Shown here: one piece after another, positions 58,756-64,000 of the stretch | How positions within the stretch are numbered: the stretch's first letter is position 1 | Layout of the letters: every line of letters starts with the position of its first letter | Source of the DNA: Bradyrhizobium sp. in8p8 | GTDB taxonomy: Bacteria > Pseudomonadota > Alphaproteobacteria > Rhizobiales > Xanthobacteraceae | Reading direction: 5' to 3' | DNA length: 64,000 bases | Assembly (NCBI RefSeq): GCF_000426845.1 | Contig: NZ_AUGD01000002.1 | Coordinates: 434,001 to 498,000, forward strand | Made by a program: the position numbers and the translations under genes | The notes under the pieces: model-generated | What the model saw: only the letters and a program-made list of their open reading frames with translations | Databases searched by the model: none | What the model was told of the DNA's origin: nothing

Positions 58756-59436
58756 ATGCAAGACAGAGTCCTGATAGTTACAGGCGCACGCGGCGCGCTC
58801 GGCAAGGTGGTCGTCGAGATCGCACAATCACGCGGCGCGCGCGTGGCCGGCATCGATCATGCACCGTCGCAAGAGTCCGCAACGCTTGAGGGCATCGAGA
58901 TCGGCGGCATCGATCTGTCCGACGCGGCTCAAGCGAAAACTGCGGTCGATGCGGCGGCAAGGCATTTCGGCCGGCTCGATGCGCTGATCAACGTCGCCGG
59001 CGGCTTCGCTTTCGAGACTGTTGGCGACGGCGACATCAAGACCTGGCAACGCATGTACGCGCTGAATGTCCTGACTGCACTCAACACTTCACGCGCGGCG
59101 CTGCCGCATCTCGCCGCATCCAAGGCTGGCCGGATCGTCAACATCGGCGCAACGGGCGCGCTCCAGGCCGGCAGCGGCATGGGTCCCTACGCGGCGTCGA
59201 AAGCCGGCGTGCATCGCCTCACCGAAGCGCTTGCCGACGAGTGGAAGGGCAAGGTCACGGTCAACGCCGTGCTGCCTTCGATCATCGACACCCCGGCCAA
59301 CCGCGCCGACATGCCGAAAGCCGACTTCTCCAAATGGGTGACGCCGCAGGAGCTCGCCGAAGTCATCCTGTTCCTCGCCAGCGCCGCCGCGAGCGGCGTC
59401 ACAGGCGCCCTGATCCCCGTCGGCGGACGAGTCTGA
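58756..59436 (+). CDS. short-chain dehydrogenase/reductase
   Basis: A 226-residue SDR. Cofactor motif TGARGALG near the start, the NVAGG motif (LINVAGGFAF), the active-site YAASKAGVHRL with catalytic Tyr and Lys, and an NGT-type end with GVTGALIPVGG. The substrate is not predictable. ACGACATG-type spacing leaves a weak ribosome site, so it may be coupled to the phosphatase gene. Confidence 0.9.
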   Translation: MQDRVLIVTGARGALGKVVVEIAQSRGARVAGIDHAPSQESATLEGIEIGGIDLSDAAQAKTAVDAAARHFGRLDALINVAGGFAFETVGDGDIKTWQRMYALNVLTALNTSRAALPHLAASKAGRIVNIGATGALQAGSGMGPYAASKAGVHRLTEALADEWKGKVTVNAVLPSIIDTPANRADMPKADFSKWVTPQELAEVILFLASAAASGVTGALIPVGGRV

Positions 59437-59525
59437 TCACGCACTGTCTGGTTGCTGGCCCGATTCAATCGGAGCCGAGAAGGCACTAGACTGGCCAACA
59501 ACTGATTCTCCGACTCGGAACGACC

Positions 59526-60212
59526 TTGGAAACCGCGCTCTATCTGCCCGTCAAACGCTTCCTTGAGGAGCTCGGCTTTACGGTCAAGGGCGAGATCGGC
59601 GGCTGCGATCTCGTCGGGCTCAGCGCGGGCGATCCTCCGGTCGTTGTGATCGGCGAGCTAAAGCTTGCCTTCAATCTCGAACTGATCCTGCAGGCGGTCG
59701 ATCGCGCGCCGGCCGGCGACGAAGTCTGGATCGCAGCCAAGATGTCAGCGCGTGGCAAGGGACGCGAGAACGATGCGCGCTACCGCAATCTCTGCCGTCG
59801 TCTCGGCTTCGGCATGCTGGGAGTGACCGATCGCGGCCAGGTCGAGGTGCTGGTCAAGCCGCCGACCGCGGCACCGCGGCGCGAGCCGAAGGTGCGCTCG
59901 CGGCTCGTCGCCGAGCATCAGCGGCGCCAGGGCGATCCGGTGCTCGGCGGCAGCACCCGCGCACCGATCATGACGGCGTATCGGCAGCAGGCATTGGCCT
60001 GTGCATCCGCGCTCGCCGAGGGCCCGAAGCCCGTGCGCGAACTGCGCGAACGCTGTCCCGACGCCGGAAAGATCTTGCTCAACAATGTGTATGGCTGGTT
60101 CGACCGCACCGAGCGGGGAATCTACGGACTCACCGAAGCCGGACACGCGGCTCTGAAACGTTGGCCCCAGCAGCGGGTTGGGGCTAATGCCGGTCCGGCG
60201 ACACTGCCGTGA
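59526..60212 (+). CDS. DUF2161 PD-(D/E)XK-like protein
   Basis: A 228-residue protein from a TTG start. The nuclease-like core is VKRFLEELGFTVKGEIGGCD with VVVIGELKLAFNLELILQAV, where D and E-x-K fit a PD-(D/E)XK site. The C-terminal half has a winged-helix-like end (YGWFDRTERGIYGLTEAGHA). DUF2161 is thought to be a DNA-related phosphodiesterase. Function here unknown. Confidence 0.78.
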   Translation: METALYLPVKRFLEELGFTVKGEIGGCDLVGLSAGDPPVVVIGELKLAFNLELILQAVDRAPAGDEVWIAAKMSARGKGRENDARYRNLCRRLGFGMLGVTDRGQVEVLVKPPTAAPRREPKVRSRLVAEHQRRQGDPVLGGSTRAPIMTAYRQQALACASALAEGPKPVRELRERCPDAGKILLNNVYGWFDRTERGIYGLTEAGHAALKRWPQQRVGANAGPATLP

Positions 60213-60306
60213 CGCCGGCCAATGCATAGCTGAGATGCCACACCGATTTCATATTGCAATGCAGCATTCTCGGCACTAGGTATCCCGGCATCACGATGAG
60301 GCCGTT

Positions 60307-60612
60307 ATGAGCGCAGACTGGAACACCAAATATGGCACGCGGCGTGTCCGCCACGATCCGCCCACCTTGGACGAGGCAATCTTCGCCGCGGTCGGCATCA
60401 CCGACGATCAGGCGCAGCAGGCCGAGATCGCCGCAGCCTTGATGGGAATGCCGCTCGACGTCGTCCAGGCCGAAGTGAAGAAGCAGGCTCGAACCAACAG
60501 CCGCCTCACCGCAACCCGCGTGATCGCCGGCGAGCAAGGCGCGCAGCGCTCCGTGGTCGTCGAGCGCCGCGTCGTCCGCCGTTTCGGCAACGACAAGCGC
60601 ACCGGGACCTGA
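60307..60612 (+). CDS. hypothetical protein
   Basis: A 101-residue protein: MSADWNTKYGTRRVRHDPPT, then TLDEAIFAAVGITDDQAQQA and SRLTATRVIAGEQGAQRSVV. The helix-strand layout and basic end are consistent with a small nucleic-acid or membrane-interface protein; I recognise no family name. A strong hairpin follows. Confidence 0.6.
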   Translation: MSADWNTKYGTRRVRHDPPTLDEAIFAAVGITDDQAQQAEIAAALMGMPLDVVQAEVKKQARTNSRLTATRVIAGEQGAQRSVVVERRVVRRFGNDKRTGT

Positions 60613-60639
60613 GCGTTTATTTCATACCCGGAATACGAA

Positions 60640-60664
60640 AGCGGACCGGCCTTGCCGGTCCGCT
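60640..60664. terminator. hairpin between convergent genes
   Basis: AGCGGACCGGC-CTT-GCCGGTCCGCT is an 11-bp perfect stem with a 3-base loop. Tails are short (TTGTG on plus, TTTCG on minus), so it is a plausible but imperfect bidirectional terminator. Confidence 0.65.
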
Positions 60665-60690
60665 TGTGATTCCTGCCCGTTGTTTTCGGG

Positions 60691-61296
60691 CTATGCGGCG
60701 CGATTGCCGTACATGCTGGAGATCAGCTTCCAGCAAGTGCTGTTGAAGCTCAGGAGAGCACGCCCGGTCGTGAACGGCGAGGCTGCGAGATCGGCGAGCT
60801 CTGCCTCGGGCGTCTTGACGAGGTCGATCGTACCGGTCGACTCCCCGTGGCGGAAAGCCAGATGCGCGCCGAACTTCCGGGCGAGCGCCCGCATCGCGTG
60901 ATTCTCGGCGCCCGTGGTGATCCGCAGCTGCTTGTAGCCTTTCCAGCGCGCCTCCGCGATCAGGCGACGGAACAGCACGGTGCCGACACCCTGGCGACGC
61001 GCGGAGGCTTCCACGCTGAAGGCGACTTCAGGCAAGCAATCACCTTCCGGCGGGTGCAGTTCGGCCGCGCCACGCACGACCCCATCGACGATATAGGCAA
61101 CGATGACGGTGCCGTCCTCAGCGCAGCGGGCAGCGTAGCGCTCGATGAAGCTGTCATCGAGAAAGCCGTTGAAACGGTCGTGTCGGCTGGCGGCATCGAG
61201 CCTCAGCAAATGATCGCGCAGGAGCGGTAATTCTTCCTGCTGAATCAGGGTCCGCACATAGCCGGGAGCCGTGCGGACGGTATCTTCAAGTACCAC
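60691..61296 (-). CDS. GNAT-family N-acetyltransferase
   Basis: A 201-residue protein from a GTG preceded by GAGGAG. It has the acetyl-CoA pattern VAFSVEASARRQGVGTVLFRRLIAEA (Q-x-x-G-x-G/A type), the EGDCLPEV strand and a helical end. The N-terminal region YVRTLIQQEELPLLRDHLLR is typical of a single-GNAT enzyme. Substrate unknown. The upstream 41 codons in frame read as non-coding. Confidence 0.82.
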   Translation of the reverse strand: MVLEDTVRTAPGYVRTLIQQEELPLLRDHLLRLDAASRHDRFNGFLDDSFIERYAARCAEDGTVIVAYIVDGVVRGAAELHPPEGDCLPEVAFSVEASARRQGVGTVLFRRLIAEARWKGYKQLRITTGAENHAMRALARKFGAHLAFRHGESTGTIDLVKTPEAELADLAASPFTTGRALLSFNSTCWKLISSMYGNRAA

Positions 61297-61448
61297 GTCA
61301 GAACTCCTCTTGGTGTCCCTCGAGGAGGCGTTCGAATCCCTAGGCCCCCTATATTGTGCATCGCAGCATACTTTGCAAGACGAGGACCTGCCCAAGTTTG
61401 AGGCATGGAAAACGACCAATTCGTTAACAAAATCAGAGTCCCGTAGTC

Positions 61449-61847
61449 TTACAGGACGAGCTGAGTCTGGGTGACCACGGCAACGAGCTTGCCGTCTTCG
61501 GTCTCCAGCCGCGTGGTCCAGACCTGGGTCCGTCGTCCCCGATGGACCGGCGTTGCCGTGGCAATGACCGTGGTTCCCTCCTTCGCCCCACCGATGAAAT
61601 TGGTCTTGCTCTCCAGCGTTGTCGTGCCCTTGGCATCTTCGGGCAGATTGATCACGGTAGCAGCCGCGCCAACGGAATCGGCCAGCGCCATCACCGCCCC
61701 GCCATGGATGGTGTGGTGAAGTGTGCAGAGATCAGGCCGAACCGTCATCCGCGCCACCACGCGATCCTTTCCGGCCTCGATGAACTCGACGCCCTTGAAC
61801 TCGGCGAACGGCATCTTCATCGCTTTAAGTTTCTCGAGCGGCGTCAT
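61449..61847 (-). CDS. hotdog-fold thioesterase (PaaI family)
   Basis: A 132-residue protein started at the second of two ATGs because GGAGG is too near the first. Family motif: TIHGGAVMALADSVGAAATV with the catalytic-type residues, then TNFIGGAKEGTTVIATATPV. Hydrolyses acyl- or aryl-CoA thioesters. Lies after kynU on the same strand, with a 160-base gap; a link to aromatic catabolism is possible but not shown. Confidence 0.85.
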   Translation of the reverse strand: MTPLEKLKAMKMPFAEFKGVEFIEAGKDRVVARMTVRPDLCTLHHTIHGGAVMALADSVGAAATVINLPEDAKGTTTLESKTNFIGGAKEGTTVIATATPVHRGRRTQVWTTRLETEDGKLVAVVTQTQLVL

Positions 61848-62007
61848 CATATCTCCTCCCAATTCGTTGTTCTCGCAGCGTGAATTGCTTGACGCGGCAA
61901 AGCAATGACCTCGGAGGTAATGGCCGTGCTGACATAGGCCCGCTGCGCCGACAGTCTCGTGTCCCGGACGCGCAGCGTTGCTGCGCCGCGTTCGGGCACA
62001 GCAGAGC

Positions 62008-63210
62008 TCACGTCACCGCATTCACGACCTGATATTCTGGCCGCCGCCACACCTCGTCCACGATCACCTCCTCGATGATCTCCGCGGCCCGCACAATCTC
62101 GATCTCACCTATGTAGAGCGGCGTAATCCCGAACCTCATGATGTCAGGCGCGCGGAAATCGCCGATGACCCCGCGGGCGATCAAGGCCTGCATCGCTGCG
62201 TAGCCGGCCTCAAAGGCAAAGGAGACTTGCGAGCCGCGATGCTCATGTGCCCGCGGGGTGACGAGCTTGAGCTGCGGGCAGCGGCGCTCGACTTCACTGA
62301 TGAGGAGATCGCCCAGCGCCAGCGAACGCGCGCGGACCTCGGCGATATCGACACGGTCCCATACGTCCAGTGAGGCTTCCAGCGCCGCCATCGCCAGCAC
62401 CGGCGGCGTGCCGACGCGCATCCGTTCGACGCCGCCGGCGGCCGCATAGGCGAGCTCGAACGCAAACGGCTTCGCGTGGCCCATCCACCCCGACAGCGCA
62501 GCACGGGCGCTCTCGGCATGCCGCGGCGAGACGTAGAGGAAAGCCGGCGCACCGGGACCGGCATTGAGATATTTGTACGTGCAGCCGGCGGCGAAATCGA
62601 CGGCGCAGCCGGAGAGATCGACCGGCAGCGCACCCGCGGAATGGGCGAGATCCCAGACCGTGACGATCCCGAGCGCATGCGCTTTCGCGCTGAGCTTCGC
62701 CATGTCGTGGCGGCGTCCGGTGCGGTAGTCGACCTCGGTGATGTAGAGCACTGCAATCTCCTCCGACAGCGCAGCCTCAATCGCCTCCGGAGCCACCAGG
62801 CGCAATTGATGCCCGCGCCCGAGCGTCGCGATCAAACCCTCGGCCATGTAGAGGTCGGTCGGGAAATTGCCGGTGTCGGAGAGGACGACCCCGCGCGAAG
62901 CATTCATGTCGAGCCCGGCGGCGAGCGCCTGATAGACCTTGAGCGAGAGCGTGTCTCCGACCATCACCGAACCGGCTGCAGCCCCGATCAGCCGCGCGAT
63001 CCGGTCGCCGAGATGACGGGGTTGGGCGTACCAGCCTGCGGTGTTCCAGGCGCGGATCAGCTCGTTCCCCCACTCGGCCGTGATGACGCGGTTGACGCGC
63101 TCGGCAACTCCGAGAGGCAGCGCGCCAAGCGAGTTGCCGTCGAGATAGATCACGCCGTCAGGCAGATGGAATAACGCCCTGGTGTCGTCGTAGACGCGAA
63201 GCCTGGCCAT
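62008..63210 (-). CDS. kynU: kynureninase
   Basis: A 400-residue PLP enzyme. Opening: LPDGVIYLDGNSLGALP; cofactor lysine K213 in GCTYKYLNAGPGAPAF; DLAHSAGALPVDLSGCAVDF; and the C-terminal SQVSFAFEAGYAAMQALIAR and PDIMRFGITPLYIG. It splits kynurenine to anthranilate and alanine (or 3-hydroxykynurenine to 3-hydroxyanthranilate). It begins 7 bases after the dioxygenase gene, so the pair forms an operon for tryptophan breakdown. Confidence 0.95.
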   Translation of the reverse strand: MARLRVYDDTRALFHLPDGVIYLDGNSLGALPLGVAERVNRVITAEWGNELIRAWNTAGWYAQPRHLGDRIARLIGAAAGSVMVGDTLSLKVYQALAAGLDMNASRGVVLSDTGNFPTDLYMAEGLIATLGRGHQLRLVAPEAIEAALSEEIAVLYITEVDYRTGRRHDMAKLSAKAHALGIVTVWDLAHSAGALPVDLSGCAVDFAAGCTYKYLNAGPGAPAFLYVSPRHAESARAALSGWMGHAKPFAFELAYAAAGGVERMRVGTPPVLAMAALEASLDVWDRVDIAEVRARSLALGDLLISEVERRCPQLKLVTPRAHEHRGSQVSFAFEAGYAAMQALIARGVIGDFRAPDIMRFGITPLYIGEIEIVRAAEIIEEVIVDEVWRRPEYQVVNAVT

Positions 63211-63217
63211 GACATCC

Positions 63218-64000
63218 CTACAGAATCGTCCGCACGCGCCAGAGCTCGGGAAACAGCTCGACCTCCAGCATACGCTTGAGATAGCTGACGCCCCCCGTGC
63301 CGCCGGTGCCGCGCTTGAACCCGATGACGCGCTCGACCGTGGTCACATGATTGAAGCGCCAGCGGCGGAAATAGTCTTCGAAATCGACCAGCTTCTCGGC
63401 CAGTTCGTAGAGCATCCAGTGCGTCTCCGGCGCCTCGTAGACGATGCGCCAGGCCTGCAGCACGCCTTCGTTGAAGCTGTGGGTCTCGCGAACATCGCGC
63501 GCCAGCACCGCCGCAGGCATCCTGAGCCCGTTCCGGTCGGCCAGGCGCAACACCTCGTCATAGAGGCTTGGCGTCGCAAGTTCGGCTTGGAGCAGCTTCG
63601 TCGTCTCCGCATCGTGCGCATGCGGCTTCAGCATGGCGTGATTGCGGTTGCCGAGCAGAAATTCGATCAGCCGGTATTGGGTCGACTGGAAGCCTGAGGA
63701 CTGCCCGAGCTGCGAGCGGAAGCGGGTATATTCGCTGGGCGTCATCGTGCGAAGCACGTCCCATGCCGCGTTGAGCTGTTCGAAGATGCGCGACATCCGC
63801 GCCAGCATCTTCATCGCGGGTTGCACCTCATCTCGCGAGATCGCTCGGCGCGCTGCGCTGAGCTCGTGAATGGCAAGGCGCATCCACAGCTCCGTGGTCT
63901 GATGCTGGATGATGAACAGCATCTCGTCATGTGCTTCCGAGAGCGGATGCTGCGCGCCGAGGATCGCATCCAGCGCCAGATAATCGCCATAGGACATCCG
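63218..64000 (-). CDS. kynA: tryptophan 2,3-dioxygenase, N-terminus cut by window edge
   Basis: 260 visible residues. [20 protein letters not shown] is a conserved inner stretch; full proteins of about 280 residues have some 20 more at the front, and the frame stays open to the edge, so the true start lies outside. Heme-binding motifs: [19 protein letters not shown], and [20 protein letters not shown] with the axial histidine. It opens the indole ring to N-formylkynurenine. A formamidase gene would complete the path but is not in view. Confidence 0.93.
   Translation of the reverse strand, partial: RMSYGDYLALDAILGAQHPLSEAHDEMLFIIQHQTTELWMRLAIHELSAARRAISRDEVQPAMKMLARMSRIFEQLNAAWDVLRTMTPSEYTRFRSQLGQSSGFQSTQYRLIEFLLGNRNHAMLKPHAHDAETTKLLQAELATPSLYDEVLRLADRNGLRMPAAVLARDVRETHSFNEGVLQAWRIVYEAPETHWMLYELAEKLVDFEDYFRRWRFNHVTTVERVIGFKRGTGGTGGVSYLKRMLEVELFPELWRVRTIL

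Overview
The window looks like a piece of a Bradyrhizobium (or close Bradyrhizobiaceae) chromosome carrying the integrase-proximal end of a temperate podovirus prophage. The assignment is an inference: the DNA is GC-rich, the host part holds a type II glutamine synthetase with a divergent gstI-like gene, a degenerate intergenic palindromic element of a kind I associate with this group, several families common in rhizobia (DUF2735, DUF2336, DUF2778, DUF3750), and an aerobic tryptophan-to-kynurenine gene pair.

Prophage, positions 1 to about 28.9 kb. The far end lies beyond the left edge. A rightward module (about 20.4-28.9 kb) holds a RecT-like annealing protein, NinB, an HNH nuclease, a PD-(D/E)XK protein, an adenine-type methyltransferase, ASCH and Lar-like proteins, an excisionase-like protein and a tyrosine integrase. 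Before it lies an immunity region (about 18.9-20.4 kb) with a small Cro-like gene divergent from an XRE repressor, and five copies of a GTACGC-N3-GCGTAC operator in two evenly spaced arrays. A leftward early operon (18.9 to 14.6 kb) encodes a stand-alone DnaA domain IV protein, an HNH-AP2 homing endonuclease, a GapR-like protein, a nuclease-like protein, a replication-type protein, a LuxR-type HTH and finally an NGN-only NusG paralogue. Next, on the same strand, come a strong intrinsic terminator and a structured leader, then the late operon (14.3 to 0 kb): small and large terminase, portal, scaffold, capsid, T7 gp11- and gp12-like tail proteins, internal virion proteins including one with an embedded lysozyme, and the start of another gene cut by the window edge. 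Many phage genes are coupled by ATGA or TGATG overlaps, which supports several genes of only 26-55 codons.

The main regulatory hypothesis from this reading is that the NusG-like protein is a late antiterminator. Its gene is the last one before a terminator that separates the early operon from the structural operon.

Host chromosome, about 29.2-64 kb. In order: DUF982 and DUF2778 proteins, DUF1810, a chemotaxis receptor, an FMN reductase, an AraC regulator, a DUF2336-PilZ-HD-GYP trio that suggests c-di-GMP signalling, a nitroreductase, an esterase, a cupin, a PsiF-repeat protein, a metallo-beta-lactamase-fold hydrolase, a glycerophosphodiesterase-like protein and an ABC-F ATPase. An envelope thiol/stress cluster follows at 46.5-53.0 kb: histidine kinase, response regulator, DsbD, a DsbA/ScsC-like protein, an L,D-transpeptidase, DUF302 and DUF2892. 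After it come a tandem GrlR-like protein, a Sel1-repeat protein, glnII with a sigma-54-type promoter and the divergent gstI-like gene, a lysozyme-inhibitor-like lipid-free secreted protein, a tyrosine phosphatase, a short-chain dehydrogenase, a DUF2161 nuclease-like protein, a GNAT acetyltransferase, a hotdog thioesterase, and kynureninase with tryptophan 2,3-dioxygenase (cut by the right edge). No rRNA, tRNA, CRISPR array or insertion sequence was recognised.
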